Shown in pieces: positions 52,017-61,444 of a stretch of DNA of 64,000 nt. The notes beneath the pieces were generated by a model. That model had not been told where the DNA came from. It saw only the letters and a list, made by a program, of their open reading frames with translations, and ran no database searches. This stretch comes from Terriglobales bacterium. GTDB lineage: Bacteria; Acidobacteriota; Terriglobia; Bryobacterales; Bryobacteraceae. The stretch spans positions 1 to 64,000 of the forward strand of contig JAIXQP010000048.1 in NCBI GenBank assembly GCA_027485675.1, in the 5' to 3' direction. Positions within the stretch are counted from its first letter, which is position 1. Every line of letters begins with the position of its first letter. Position numbers and translations under genes: made by a program.

Positions 52017-52340
52017 ATGATCAATTTAACTGAACGCGCGATTGGCAAAGTCGCCGAGATTCTCGATTCGCAGGAACCGAAACCAGCCGGGCTGCGGATC
52101 GCCGTGGTGGGAGGCGGTTGTTCTGGCTTCAGCTACTCCATGGCCTTTGAAAACGCCCCGAGCATGTTGGACAAGACCTACGCCTACGGCCCCTTGAAGG
52201 TGTTCGTCGACCAGGCGAGTCTTCTGTACTTGGATGGAGCGGAGGTCGACTACGTCGAGTCCCTCGAAGGCTCCGGCTTCAAGTTCAACAACCCGCAAGT
52301 GAAGTCCACGTGCGGTTGCGGTAGCTCGTTCAGCGTCTAA
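52017..52340 (+). CDS. erpA: Iron-sulfur cluster A-type carrier
   Basis: A 107-residue protein with GGAGATAGG upstream. A-type carrier signatures: NLTERAIGKVAEIL, LRIAVVGGGCSGFSYSM and the C-terminal STCGCGSSFSV; the three Cys deliver the Fe-S cluster. ErpA is preferred over IscA because no isc operon is adjacent. Its terminator follows at 52375. Confidence 0.88.
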   Translation: MINLTERAIGKVAEILDSQEPKPAGLRIAVVGGGCSGFSYSMAFENAPSMLDKTYAYGPLKVFVDQASLLYLDGAEVDYVESLEGSGFKFNNPQVKSTCGCGSSFSV

Positions 52341-52374
52341 CTCTCTTCCGGCTTTACAACCGGCAAAAAGCCGA

Positions 52375-52408
52375 ATGGCCTCCAACGCTTTGCAGCGCGG
52401 AGGCCATT
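52375..52408. terminator. Bidirectional rho-independent terminator
   Basis: A 10-bp inverted repeat, AATGGCCTCC (52374-52383) and GGAGGCCATT (52399-52408), with a short inner GC stem. TTCGTTTT follows on the plus strand for erpA. On the minus strand the stem is followed by CGGCTTTTTGCC, so it can also end transcripts of the PEP-CTERM gene that stops at 52431. Confidence 0.75.
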
Positions 52409-52430
52409 TCGTTTTGTAGTTGGGTAAAAA

Positions 52431-53231
52431 CTACTTCTGGCGGCGGCGGAGGATCGCCAGACCGATCAGGCCAGCACCCATCAGGGCGAAGGTCATCGGC
52501 TCGGGGATTTCCGGGTTAGCCGCAGGGGTGAAATAGTTGGTGAAGCTGGCCACCGACGCAAAACCACCCGTACGGAAAGCCTGCATGTCCAAGCGGTCTA
52601 CCACTACCAGCGTACCGCCGTTCGGAGCGATGAGGCTCGCGTTCAGCAGGGCAGCCGGGGGATAGAAGTTGGTCAACGAGTTCGGCAGATCGCTATAGTT
52701 GGCGAGAACGAGCTGCTGAACCCGGGGCTGTCCAGGGAGCAAGCTGTCCAGGCGCTGCACGAACTTCCGCAGTTCGGCGGTCGTCGGACCACCAAGTTCC
52801 TGGCCGCCGGTGCCGGCATTGTAGTACTGAGCAACGGTCGAGGCGGAGGGCGGGTTGATCGACCCACCGAACCGGACGATGCCCGTGTTGTTCAAACCAC
52901 CGCTGATCCGGTAGTTGGTTTCCAGGAACAGGTTCTGGGGGCTGTTCACAACGAAGTTGCCGCCGGACCAGCTGGTCGTGACCGAGAAGCCGAGTTCCCA
53001 GAGAGCAAACTGGACATTAATCTGGCTGTCGGTGACGCCGGCAATCACACCCTGCGCGGCAGCGGACTGCGTGAAACCGGTCAGCGACCAAGTGTTGCCA
53101 CCGTTCGTGATTTCGCAACCGGACGCCTGCAAAGACGCCAACGTGACCGTGCTGCCCAGCGTACAGGGCGCGGCCTGAAGTTGGAAAGAGCCTAGAGCGA
53201 ATAAGCTAAAGGCCAAGAGATACTTTTTCAT
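52431..53231 (-). CDS. PEP-CTERM sorting domain protein
   Basis: About 266 residues from ATG 53231. Signal peptide (KKYLLAFSLFALGSFQLQA), a Ser/Asn/Gly-rich beta domain with two Cys near the N terminus, and the sorting tail EIPEPMTFALMGAGLIGLAILRRRQK: the PEP motif, a hydrophobic helix and basic residues. An exosortase would cut at PEP and attach or release it; none is in the window. Such proteins are usually extracellular matrix components. Confidence 0.88.
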   Translation of the reverse strand: MKKYLLAFSLFALGSFQLQAAPCTLGSTVTLASLQASGCEITNGGNTWSLTGFTQSAAAQGVIAGVTDSQINVQFALWELGFSVTTSWSGGNFVVNSPQNLFLETNYRISGGLNNTGIVRFGGSINPPSASTVAQYYNAGTGGQELGGPTTAELRKFVQRLDSLLPGQPRVQQLVLANYSDLPNSLTNFYPPAALLNASLIAPNGGTLVVVDRLDMQAFRTGGFASVASFTNYFTPAANPEIPEPMTFALMGAGLIGLAILRRRQK

Positions 53232-53313
53232 CGATTCCTCCGAAGGATTTGCATGTTCAAACAGGTAAAGGGGCACCATACACGATTCCCTCGACCTATT
53301 TGAGTACTTCCAT

Positions 53314-53343
53314 ACTATACAGGCATCTCCGGAGGGGTGTCAA
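53314..53343 (-). promoter_or_regulatory. Sigma-70-type promoter of the PEP-CTERM gene
   Basis: On the minus strand TTGACA (53343-53338), 18 bp, TATAGT (53319-53314), about 80 bp before the start at 53231. It is the best consensus match in the window, and unlike the leaderless starts it leaves a normal 5' leader. A second TTGACA at 53386-53381 lacks a good -10. Confidence 0.7.
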
Positions 53344-53712
53344 TAGTTTTACTCAGAGGGTTTAGGCTGTTCGTACTAGATGTCAATCCAGGGCCAAAAG
53401 ATTCTCGTAAAATTTTCGTAAAGCGTTCATTTTAAAGTACTTACAGACGTATTCGCCAGAGGCGAGGCACACCAGGACCTAGTACTTTGGCTTCAATTCG
53501 ACTCCGCGCCCAACGCCGTCCGGCGAACGCCTTGCCGCCCAGCGCCGCTTCGAACGCGTCCCCTAGGCAGCGGCTCAGGGTAGTACCCTAGAGCTACCCT
53601 CCCCCCTCTTGTGAACCCGGGGTGCCCGCCGGGGATCCGGTTGCAGTCCCTTCCCAGGGACGCTATGATGGTTTCACCTCCACACGGGCGGCTAGTGTCC
53701 GTGCGTCTTCTC
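53344..53712. other. Intergenic region before ffh
   Basis: About 370 bp between the PEP-CTERM promoter and the ffh start. The left half is comparatively A+T rich (TAAAATTTTCGTAAAG near 53408-53423), the right half GC rich with short inverted repeats (GGGTAGTACCC near 53577-53588). I looked for SRP RNA (the GGAAGCAGCC core), a tRNA and an open frame and found none. It probably holds the ffh operon promoter and leader. Confidence 0.4.
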
Positions 53713-55110
53713 ATGTTTGATAATCTCTCCGACAAGCTGCAGCGAGTTTTCAAGAACTTGCGCGGCGAAGGAAAACTCACTGCCGAAAACATGGAGGCAG
53801 CCCTGCGCGAGATTCGCGTTGCGCTGCTTGAGGCCGACGTCCATTTTAAGGTCGTCAAACAACTGATTGAGGCCGTCAAGGAGAAGGCCCTCGGCCAGGA
53901 AGTCCTCGCCGCCCTCTCTCCCGCGCAACAGGTCGTTAAGATTGTCAACGAGGAGCTGATCAAGACCCTCGGGACTCACGCCTCCCGCCTGCGGTTCGCC
54001 AATGAGCCGCCCACGGTCGTAATGATCGTCGGCCTGCAGGGATCCGGCAAAACCACCTCCTCCGCCAAGTTGGCCCGGTGGCTTTCCAAGAACCAACACT
54101 CTCCTCTGCTCGTCTCGGTAGACGTCTATCGTCCGGCGGCGAGAGATCAGTTGGCCGTTCTGGCCAAGCAACTGGCTGTACCTATATATATAGGTACGCC
54201 GGAAGAGACCAAGCCCCTCGACTTGGCCCGCTCGGCCCGCCGCGAAGCCATCCAAACGGGCCGTGACGTCGTCTTGATCGATACCGCGGGACGCCTCCAT
54301 ATCGACGACGCCCTGATGGCCGAACTGGCGGAGCTGAAAGAGACCTTCCAGCCCACCGAAATCCTCTTCGTCGCCGACGCCATGACCGGGCAGGACGCCG
54401 TGAAGTCCGCCGAGCAGTTCCACAAACAGCTCGGGATCACCGGAATCATCCTGACCAAGATGGACGGCGATGCCCGGGGCGGCGCCGCGCTCTCCATTCG
54501 CTCCATCACCGGCCAGCCGCTGAAGTACATCGGCCTTGGCGAAAAGCCGGACGCGTTCGAGCTTTTCCATCCCGACCGCGTCGCCAATCGCATCCTCGGC
54601 ATGGGCGACGTCCTCAGCCTGATCGAAAAGGTCGAAGAGACCATCGACAAGAAGCAGGCCGAGGAGATGCAGCGCAAGCTCATTGATAATGAGTTCACGC
54701 TGACCGATTTCCGCAACCAACTGAAGCAGATTCGCAAGCTGGGCCCCATTGGTGACCTGATGGGCATGATGCCGAACCTGCCCGGCATGGGCGGCGGCAT
54801 GATGAAAGAGCTCAAGAACGCGAAAGTGGACGAGAAAGAGCTCAATCGCGTCGTGGCGATCATCGACTCGATGACCCCGAAAGAGCGCGAAAACCATATG
54901 ATCATCAACGGCTCCCGCCGCCGCCGGATCGCCAAGGGCTCCGGCACGAGCGTCGAAGACGTGAACAACCTTTTGAAGCAGTACACCCAAGCCCGGAAGA
55001 TGATGAAAGCGTTTTCGGGCACGTTGTCGGGCCAGGGTTTCCTGGGCAAAAAGCTTTCCAAGCTGGGCAAACTCCCTTCGCTGGGCGATCTCGGCAACTT
55101 TAAGTTCTAG
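53713..55110 (+). CDS. ffh: Signal recognition particle protein Ffh
   Basis: A 465-residue protein from ATG 53713. N domain (FDNLSDKLQRVFKNLRGEGKLT), G domain (G1 GLQGSGKTTSSAKLA; DVYRPAARDQL; IDTAGRLHID; TKMDGDARGGAALSI) and Met-rich M domain (LMGMMPNLPGMGGGMMKEL, MTPKERENHMIINGSRRRRIAKGSGTSVEDVN). It targets nascent membrane and secreted proteins. It begins the translation operon that runs to 61328. A perfect 20-bp AT-rich palindrome lies inside the gene at 54178-54197. Confidence 0.97.
   Translation: MFDNLSDKLQRVFKNLRGEGKLTAENMEAALREIRVALLEADVHFKVVKQLIEAVKEKALGQEVLAALSPAQQVVKIVNEELIKTLGTHASRLRFANEPPTVVMIVGLQGSGKTTSSAKLARWLSKNQHSPLLVSVDVYRPAARDQLAVLAKQLAVPIYIGTPEETKPLDLARSARREAIQTGRDVVLIDTAGRLHIDDALMAELAELKETFQPTEILFVADAMTGQDAVKSAEQFHKQLGITGIILTKMDGDARGGAALSIRSITGQPLKYIGLGEKPDAFELFHPDRVANRILGMGDVLSLIEKVEETIDKKQAEEMQRKLIDNEFTLTDFRNQLKQIRKLGPIGDLMGMMPNLPGMGGGMMKELKNAKVDEKELNRVVAIIDSMTPKERENHMIINGSRRRRIAKGSGTSVEDVNNLLKQYTQARKMMKAFSGTLSGQGFLGKKLSKLGKLPSLGDLGNFKF
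54178..54197. repeat. Perfect 20-bp palindrome inside ffh
   Basis: GTACCTATAT followed by its exact reverse complement, encoding V-P-I-Y-I-G-T with two ATA isoleucine codons, which are otherwise rare in this GC-rich sequence. The core contains seven alternating A/T pairs. It could form a cruciform or mRNA hairpin, slow translation at the rare codons, or be a protein-binding site; nothing here decides between these. Confidence 0.85.
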
Positions 55111-55137
55111 TCAGTCAATCAGGAGTATAGAAAAACA

Positions 55138-55392
55138 ATGTTGGCAATTCGTCTTGCGCGGTTTGGTTCGAAGAAGAAACCGAGCTACCGCGTAGTGGTT
55201 ATTGAAAAGGAACGCGCCCGCGACAGCAAGGCGCTCGAAGTTTTGGGACACTACAACCCCCTGAGCGAGCCGGCCACGGTCGTTTTGGACCATGAGCGCT
55301 TTGCCCATTGGGTCAAGGTCGGGGCGCAGCCCTCGGATACGGTCGCTCGTCTCGCGAAGGCGAACCCGGCTCCGGAACCCGTGGCAGTCTAG
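55138..55392 (+). CDS. rpsP: 30S ribosomal protein S16
   Basis: An 84-residue protein with AGGAGTA upstream. S16 pattern: [42 protein letters not shown] and [16 protein letters not shown]. Normal length. It is second in the operon after ffh and 2 bp before khpA. Confidence 0.97.
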   Translation: MLAIRLARFGSKKKPSYRVVVIEKERARDSKALEVLGHYNPLSEPATVVLDHERFAHWVKVGAQPSDTVARLAKANPAPEPVAV

Positions 55393-55394
55393 TC

Positions 55395-55640
55395 ATGCCG
55401 GTGCTGAAGGAACTCGTCGAAGGCATCGCCCTGGCGATCGTGGATAATCCGGCCGAGGTTTCCGTGACCGAAACGGCCGGAGAGCAGTCCACGAATCTCG
55501 CCTTGCGCGTCGCCCCGGCGGACCTTGGCAAAGTGATTGGGAAACAAGGCCGCACGGCGCGTTCGATTCGAACGCTGTTGACGGCGGCGGCGATCAAGGC
55601 AAACCGCCGGGTGAGCTTTGAAATCGTCGAGGATCGATAG
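55395..55640 (+). CDS. khpA: KH-domain RNA-binding protein KhpA
   Basis: An 81-residue single KH domain: [49 protein letters not shown] (GKQG loop). It usually pairs with KhpB to bind small RNAs and mRNAs. The conserved position between rpsP and rimM supports the call. Confidence 0.93.
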   Translation: MPVLKELVEGIALAIVDNPAEVSVTETAGEQSTNLALRVAPADLGKVIGKQGRTARSIRTLLTAAAIKANRRVSFEIVEDR

Positions 55641-55646
55641 GCGCCG

Positions 55647-56177
55647 GTGACCGGGCAAACACCAGATTGGGTCACCCTGGCGGAAGTGATTCGCCCCCGG
55701 GGCAACCGGGGCGAACTCCTGTGCGTGGATCTATCGAAGGGCCCCGAGCGATATCTCGATCTCGGCACGGTCCTGTTGTTCAGCGCCAAGGACGAAGAGT
55801 TGGGTCAGTTTGCGGTCGAGGAAGCTTGGCTCCATCAGGATCAACTGATTCTCAAGTTTGCCGGGGTCGATAGCATTTCTGACGCGGAACGCTTCCGGGG
55901 CGGCGAGGTACGGGTTCCCTTTTCTCAGCGGGCGCCGCTCGCCGAAGGCGAATACTACCTGTCGGATCTACCCGGTTGCACCGTCGTCAACGCCGCCACC
56001 GGCGAAGCCGTCGGCACGGTCGCCGCGGCGCTCGAAATGCCCGGGTCGAATCTCATCGAGCTCGAAAACGGCGCCCTGATTCCGCTCTCCCGCGCGATCT
56101 GCCCGGTGATCGATCCGGCGAACAAGCTGATTCGGGCAAATATCCCGGACGGCCTGCTCGACCTAAACCGGAACTAG
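55647..56177 (+). CDS. rimM: Ribosome maturation factor RimM
   Basis: A 176-residue protein starting at GTG 55647. N-terminal beta barrel (VTLAEVIRPRGNRGELLCVDL, LILKFAGVDSISDAERFRGGEVRVP) and C-terminal PRC barrel (EYYLSDLPGCTVVNAATGEAVGTV, LIPLSRAICPVIDPANKLI). Assists 16S processing and 30S head assembly. Confidence 0.95.
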   Translation: MTGQTPDWVTLAEVIRPRGNRGELLCVDLSKGPERYLDLGTVLLFSAKDEELGQFAVEEAWLHQDQLILKFAGVDSISDAERFRGGEVRVPFSQRAPLAEGEYYLSDLPGCTVVNAATGEAVGTVAAALEMPGSNLIELENGALIPLSRAICPVIDPANKLIRANIPDGLLDLNRN

Positions 56178-56189
56178 CCCCCGTTCGCC

Positions 56190-56873
56190 ATGAAGTTCCA
56201 TGTCCTCACGATCTTTCCCGATTTCTTTGACGGCCCGTTTCGTCACGGCGTCGTGGCCAAGGCCAGTGAAGCGGGTATCGTGGACATCCAAATCCATGAC
56301 CTCCGGCAGTGGACTTTCGACCGGCACCGCAGCGTCGACGATCGCCCATTCGGCGGTGGAGAGGGGATGTTGCTGAAACCGGACCCGGTGTTTCACGCCG
56401 CTGAAGCAATTTTTCCCGAAAAGAGTCATAATAGAAAGGTTGTCCTGATGTCGGCTCAAGGGGCGCTGTTCACGCAGCAAACCGCCCGCCGGCTCAGCCA
56501 GATGTCGGAACTGCTGCTCATTTGCGGCAGGTACGAAGGGGTCGATGAACGCGTCGCTTCCCATCTGGTCGACGAAGAGATTTCCGTAGGTGATTTTGTT
56601 TTGAGTGGCGGCGAACTCGCGGCTGCTCTGGTGATCGATGCAGTAGCCCGGCTGCTTCCCGGAGTCCTCGGTAACGAGGCTTCCCGCGCGAACGAAAGTT
56701 TTTCCGAGCCGCTGCTCGACTATCCGCACTACACCCGCCCAGCAGATTTCCGGGGATGGAAAGTTCCTGAAGTTCTGCAAAGCGGGAATCATGAGGCGAT
56801 CCGGCAGTGGCGGCGCGAGGCGGCCTTAGCCAAAACCCGAAAGAACCGGCCCGATCTTCTCCCCAAGCTCTAA
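56190..56873 (+). CDS. trmD: tRNA (guanine37-N1)-methyltransferase
   Basis: A 227-residue SPOUT enzyme: MKFHVLTIFPDFFDGP, HDLRQWTFDRHRSVDDRPFGGGEGMLLKPDP, LICGRYEGVDERV and the trefoil-knot segment ISVGDFVLSGGELAALVVIDA-like (ISVGDFVLSGGELAAA). The C-terminal domain is complete (HYTRPADFRGWKVPEVLQSGNH). Translationally close to rplS. Confidence 0.97.
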   Translation: MKFHVLTIFPDFFDGPFRHGVVAKASEAGIVDIQIHDLRQWTFDRHRSVDDRPFGGGEGMLLKPDPVFHAAEAIFPEKSHNRKVVLMSAQGALFTQQTARRLSQMSELLLICGRYEGVDERVASHLVDEEISVGDFVLSGGELAAALVIDAVARLLPGVLGNEASRANESFSEPLLDYPHYTRPADFRGWKVPEVLQSGNHEAIRQWRREAALAKTRKNRPDLLPKL

Positions 56874-56890
56874 CTCTGAGGTAACTTATC

Positions 56891-57238
56891 ATGCAACATG
56901 TAGCTCTCACCAAAATCGCCCAGCCCCAGGTCCGCACTGACCTGCCGGTGATCCGGATCGGCGACACCATCAAAGTTCACGTGAAGATCCGCGAAGGCGA
57001 AAAAGAGCGCATTCAGATCTATGAGGGGACGTTGATCGCCCGCAAGAACAAGGGGATCAGCCAGACCATCACGGTCCGCAAGATCAGCTTCGGCGTCGGC
57101 GTCGAACGCATCTTCCCCGTCAACGCGCCGGTCATCGACAAGATCGACGTGGTCCGTTCGGGCTTCGTCCGCCGGGCCAAACTGTACTACCTCCGTGGCT
57201 TGAAGGGCAAAGCGGCACGCTTGAAAGAGCGCGAATAG
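56891..57238 (+). CDS. rplS: 50S ribosomal protein L19
   Basis: A 115-residue protein with GAGGTAA upstream. L19 pattern: [26 protein letters not shown]-type sequence, [33 protein letters not shown] and a basic C terminus [19 protein letters not shown]. Structural protein at the 30S-50S interface. Confidence 0.97.
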   Translation: MQHVALTKIAQPQVRTDLPVIRIGDTIKVHVKIREGEKERIQIYEGTLIARKNKGISQTITVRKISFGVGVERIFPVNAPVIDKIDVVRSGFVRRAKLYYLRGLKGKAARLKERE

Positions 57239-57261
57239 GTTCCACCGCGGCGAGGTGATGA

Positions 57262-57888
57262 TTGCCGCACCGTTGCTCCACACGCCACGAGCGCGACTTG
57301 CGCAAGATGGGTTTCCTGGCCATTGCCGGGGTTGACGAGGCTGGCCGCGGCTGCCTCTTCGGCCCCGTCTATGCGGCGGCGTGTATTCTTGACCCCGGAA
57401 AACCCATCCGGGGTCTTGATGACTCGAAGAAGTTGGACGAGCCCACCCGCGAGCGGCTGCAAGCATTGATTCGAGAGCGGGCTCTCGCTTGGGCCGTCGC
57501 CTCGGCCTCGGCGAGCGAGATCGACTCCATCAACATCCTGCAGGCCTCCCGCCTCGCCATGCGGCGCGCGGTGGAGAGCCTGCCCGTTGCCGCCGACTAT
57601 CTCCTTGTGGACGCCACCACCATCGACCTGCCCATCCCGCAGCGCAACTTGATCCACGGCGATGCCCTCTCCCGCTCCATCGCAGCGGCCTCGATTCTCG
57701 CCAAAACCGCCCGCGACCAGCGGCTACGCGAGTACGACGCCCAATACCCCGGCTACGGCTTCGCCCGCCACAAGGGCTACGGATCGCCCGAGCACTTGTC
57801 CGCCCTCGACCGGCTCGGCCCCCTGCCCGAGCACAGATTTTGCTATGCTCCCGTTCGAGAGCGTGCACAGCGGACTCTCTTCTCATGA
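57262..57888 (+). CDS. rnhB: Ribonuclease HII
   Basis: About 208 residues if started at TTG 57262, which has GAGGTGAT upstream; ATG 57307 is the shorter option. Catalytic acidic residues: AGVDEAGRGCLFGPV (Asp, Glu), DDSKKL, YLLVDATT (Asp) and SIAAASILAKTARD (Asp). Conserved PGYGFARHKGY follows. Removes RNA from RNA-DNA hybrids. Its stop overlaps the next start by 4 bp. Confidence 0.95.
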   Translation: MPHRCSTRHERDLRKMGFLAIAGVDEAGRGCLFGPVYAAACILDPGKPIRGLDDSKKLDEPTRERLQALIRERALAWAVASASASEIDSINILQASRLAMRRAVESLPVAADYLLVDATTIDLPIPQRNLIHGDALSRSIAAASILAKTARDQRLREYDAQYPGYGFARHKGYGSPEHLSALDRLGPLPEHRFCYAPVRERAQRTLFS

Positions 57889-58175
57889 ATCCCCTGCCCG
57901 ATCCGCCGCTTCATCCCCGCGTTCGGAATAGCTGGTTCGCCCGGCTCTCCGGTTTGGCCTGGATCATTCTCTGCTTCGAACTCGGGCTGTTTCTGCTCGT
58001 CTATCCCTGGATGGATGGCTGGGAGCGGAACGAAATCGCCAACTGGCGGGAAGGCGCCCGGGAAATCTGGTCGAACCCGTATCTGCGCGGCGCCGTATCT
58101 GGATTAGGAGTTGTGAACATCGGAATTAGTTTGCGGGATCTCTATGCCTACCTGCGGGAAGTCCTGTTCGATTAG
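57885..58175 (+). CDS. Small membrane protein between rnhB and lepB
   Basis: A 96-residue protein with one membrane segment (ARLSGLAWIILCFELGLFLLVYPWM) and a second hydrophobic stretch (LRGAVSGLGVVNIGISLRDLYAYL). It is coupled to rnhB by an ATGA overlap and sits 19 bp before lepB. I do not recognise a named family; small proteins of this kind occur at this place in acidobacterial operons, so it may help membrane protein export. Confidence 0.6.
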   Translation: MNPLPDPPLHPRVRNSWFARLSGLAWIILCFELGLFLLVYPWMDGWERNEIANWREGAREIWSNPYLRGAVSGLGVVNIGISLRDLYAYLREVLFD

Positions 58176-58194
58176 CTAGAATTGGAAGAACACT

Positions 58195-59013
58195 GTGGCC
58201 TTGGAACAAGATCAGAAGCCGAACCCCGCGGATACGTCCGCACCGGAACCGCCGTTGTGGAAGCAGATCTTCCTGCAACGGAAAGAGGAGACTCCCCGGA
58301 ACACCATTGCGGAGTGGACCGTCACCATCCTGCTGCTCCTGTTTGGCACGACGACCCTGGTGCAGGCGTTCGTCATCCCAACCGGATCCATGGAAGATAC
58401 GCTCCTGATCGGGGATCATCTCCTCGTGGACAAACTCGCCTACGCGCCGCCCGGCCCCATCAGTAAGTACTTCCTGCCGTACTCCGCGGTGAAGCGTGGC
58501 GACATCATCGTCTTCCGCTGGCCCGACGACATCCGCATGACCTTCGTCAAGCGCGTCCTCGGGGTCCCTGGCGACCGCATCCGCATCGAGAACAAACAGG
58601 TCTTCCTCAACGGCAAAGCGCTGCAGGAGCCCTACAAGTATCACAAGACCGAGTACTTCGACTCCTACCGCGACACCTTCCCCTCCGAGCCCAACACGCG
58701 CCTCAGCGAAGGCGGCCGCACCATGCTCGAAAAGCACATGACCGGCAACGAAATCGTCGTACCCGATAACGCCTTCTTCGCCATGGGCGATAACCGCGAT
58801 CAGTCCCTCGATTCGCGTTACTGGGGTTTCGTCCCCCGTGAAAACATCATCGGCAAGCCGCTGATCATTTACTGGTCCTACGACGCCCCGACCGAACGCC
58901 TGCAATCGTCCACTCCCGGCTGGGAGCACATTCAGGACCTGGCCACCAACTTCTTCACCAAGACCCGCTGGGGCCGGACCTTCAACCTGATCCACGGCTA
59001 TCCCGTGCAATAA
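58195..59013 (+). CDS. lepB: Signal peptidase I, first copy
   Basis: A 272-residue protein starting at GTG 58195. One membrane anchor (WTVTILLLLFGTTTLVQAFVI), catalytic Ser65 (IPTGSMEDTL) and Lys119 (MTFVKRVLGVPGDRI), plus box E (FFAMGDNRDQSLDSRYWGFVPRENIIGKP). Two paralogues in tandem (next at 59017) probably differ in substrate preference. Confidence 0.94.
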   Translation: MALEQDQKPNPADTSAPEPPLWKQIFLQRKEETPRNTIAEWTVTILLLLFGTTTLVQAFVIPTGSMEDTLLIGDHLLVDKLAYAPPGPISKYFLPYSAVKRGDIIVFRWPDDIRMTFVKRVLGVPGDRIRIENKQVFLNGKALQEPYKYHKTEYFDSYRDTFPSEPNTRLSEGGRTMLEKHMTGNEIVVPDNAFFAMGDNRDQSLDSRYWGFVPRENIIGKPLIIYWSYDAPTERLQSSTPGWEHIQDLATNFFTKTRWGRTFNLIHGYPVQ

Positions 59014-59016
59014 CCC

Positions 59017-59766
59017 ATGGCCAAGCTACCGGAGACTCCCCGTCATTGGATCGCCGACTGGACCGTCACCGGTCTGCTGTTGCTGTTCGGCACCACGACG
59101 CTGCTCCAGGCGTTCGTCGTGCCCACCGAGTCGATGGATACCACCATCCGCGTGGGCGACCACCTGCTCGTCGACAAACTGGCGTACGCGCCGGCCCGCG
59201 AGTGGCAGAAAACCATTCTGCCGTACACGGAAGTGCGGCGCGGCGATGTCATCGTGTTTCAGTATCCGCTCGACGAAAAGCAAAACTACGTCAAGCGGGT
59301 CATCGGCGTACCGGGCGACCGCATCCGCTTCGTCGACAACCAACTCATCCTGAACGGCAAGCCCGTAGCGGAACCGTACAAGCGCCACAACGAACAGTTG
59401 TACGCTCCCTATCTGCGAAACTTCCCCGGCGCACCGCCCTTGTCCGTTATCGATCGCCGGGCCCGGTTCATGCTACAGGACCACGTCCACGACGGAGAAC
59501 TTCTCATTCCGCCCGGGCAGTACTTCGCCCTCGGCGACAACCGGGATAACTCCGCTGACTCCCGTTTCTGGGGACTCGTCCCCCGCGAAAACATCATTGG
59601 TAAGCCGATTCTCGTCTGGTGGTCCTACGACGCACCCCTGGAGCACTGGCAGCCCCGCACCGCGGAGCACGTCTGGGCTCACGCCAAGGATCTGGCCCTC
59701 CATTTCTTCACCAAAACCCGCTGGGACCAGACCTTCCGGCGCATTTCTTCCTACCCTCTCCACTAG
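59017..59766 (+). CDS. lepB: Signal peptidase I, second copy
   Basis: A 249-residue paralogue 3 bp after the first. Membrane anchor (WTVTGLLLLFGTTTLLQAFVV), Ser39 (VPTESMDTTI), Lys93 (NYVKRVIGVPGDRI) and box E (YFALGDNRDNSADSRFWGLVPRENIIGKP). The substrate-binding start reads PTES instead of PTGS, and the N-terminal cytoplasmic stretch is shorter. The C termini of the two copies are alike (FFTKTRW). Confidence 0.94.
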   Translation: MAKLPETPRHWIADWTVTGLLLLFGTTTLLQAFVVPTESMDTTIRVGDHLLVDKLAYAPAREWQKTILPYTEVRRGDVIVFQYPLDEKQNYVKRVIGVPGDRIRFVDNQLILNGKPVAEPYKRHNEQLYAPYLRNFPGAPPLSVIDRRARFMLQDHVHDGELLIPPGQYFALGDNRDNSADSRFWGLVPRENIIGKPILVWWSYDAPLEHWQPRTAEHVWAHAKDLALHFFTKTRWDQTFRRISSYPLH

Positions 59767-59769
59767 CAC

Positions 59770-60848
59770 ATGGCAAAGACTGACCACCAATATGGGTTGA
59801 TCCTGGCCGGGGGCCGCGGCACGCGCTTCTGGCCCCGGAGCCGTAAACGATCAGCCAAGCAGGTTCTGAACTTCTTCGGCGAACGCTCGTTGATCCAACA
59901 GACCGTCGACCGGCTTCGGAGCATCCTCCCGCCGGAACGCATCTGGGTCATCACGAATTCTCACCTCCGCGACACCATCGCCAAGCAGTTGCCGGAGGTC
60001 CCCAAGCGCCAGATTATCGCCGAACCGGCCCAGCGAAACACCGCTCCCGCCATCGGCTTAATCGCGCAGATTCTCCACCGGCAGGATCCCGACGCCGTCA
60101 TGGGCGTCTTCCCCGCCGATCACGTTATCGAGAAGAACTCCCGCTATCTCCGGCTCGTCAAACCGGCCTTCAAGGCCGCGGGCGATGGCAAGATCGCCGT
60201 CCTCGGGGTCCAGCCCCGCTGGGCGGAAACCGGATACGGCTACATCGAGTTCCCCCCCGGCGTCACCGCCGGTGACATCACCCCGGTTCCCGTTCGCAGC
60301 TTCCGCGAAAAGCCCAATCTCGAAACGGCGAAGGAGTACGTGCACGCCGGCAACTTCTTCTGGAACGCCGGCATGTTCTTCTGGCGCGCCGACGTCGTGC
60401 TGAACTCCCTCCGCGATCATCTGCCGAAAACGGCCGCCCTGCTCGCCAGCCTCCCGCCGTTTGCGAGTTCCAAGTTCAAGTCCGCTCTCGCCGCCGCATT
60501 CCCCGAGTGCGAGAACATCTCCATCGACTACGCCGTCCTCGAAAAGGCCCAGAACATCGTCGGCATTCCCGCCGACGAGTTCGGCTGGAACGACGTGGGC
60601 ACCTGGAACGCCGTCTATGAACTCGAAGCCCGCGGCATCTATTCGAACGTCTCGCGCGGCGAGGTCATCTCCGAACTGGCAACCGGGAACTACGTCGACG
60701 TCCCCGGCAAACTCGTTGCCCTCCTCGGCGTCGAGAACCTGGTGGTAGTCGAAACCGCCGACGCCCTGCTCATCGCCGACCGCAACCGCTCCCAACAGGT
60801 GAGCGACATCGTTAAAGCGCTCGAGAAACAGAAACGGGAAGAACTTCT

Positions 60849-60852
<4 letters not shown>
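59770..60852 (+). CDS. manC: Mannose-1-phosphate guanylyltransferase
   Basis: A 360-residue nucleotidyltransferase: [96 protein letters not shown] and [15 protein letters not shown]. Makes GDP-mannose. It lacks the C-terminal isomerase domain of the bifunctional type II enzymes. Its stop overlaps the next start by 4 bp. Confidence 0.9.
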
Positions 60853-61328
<476 letters not shown>

Positions 61329-61346
61329 CTGTCGTCGATTCGAGCG

Positions 61347-61380
61347 ATACCCCACGGCCACGCCGTGGGGTATTTTCTTT
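61347..61380 (+). terminator. Strong rho-independent terminator after the isomerase gene
   Basis: A perfect 12-bp stem (ATACCCCACGGC, 61347-61358; its complement 61362-61373) with a 3-nt loop, followed by TTTCTTTTCT. It closes the ffh-to-isomerase operon. Confidence 0.93.
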
Positions 61381-61382
61381 TC

Positions 61383-61435
61383 TGATGGAATTTCTGAGGG
61401 TTTTGCGCTCTCCTCGATAGGTTCCATCAAGGAGG
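61383..61435 (+). promoter_or_regulatory. Inverted repeat abutting a strong ribosome binding site
   Basis: TGATGGAA (61383-61390) and TTCCATCA (61422-61429) form an 8-bp stem whose right arm overlaps the first base of AAGGAGG (61429-61435), 9 nt before ATG 61445. Folding of the leader could mask the ribosome binding site; alternatively this is an operator. Confidence 0.45.
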
Positions 61436-61444
61436 AATTCGAAA

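Noticed and set aside
53344-53712. SRP RNA or tRNA gene upstream of ffh
   Set aside because: The conserved SRP core (GGAAGCAGCC) and a cloverleaf pattern are absent.
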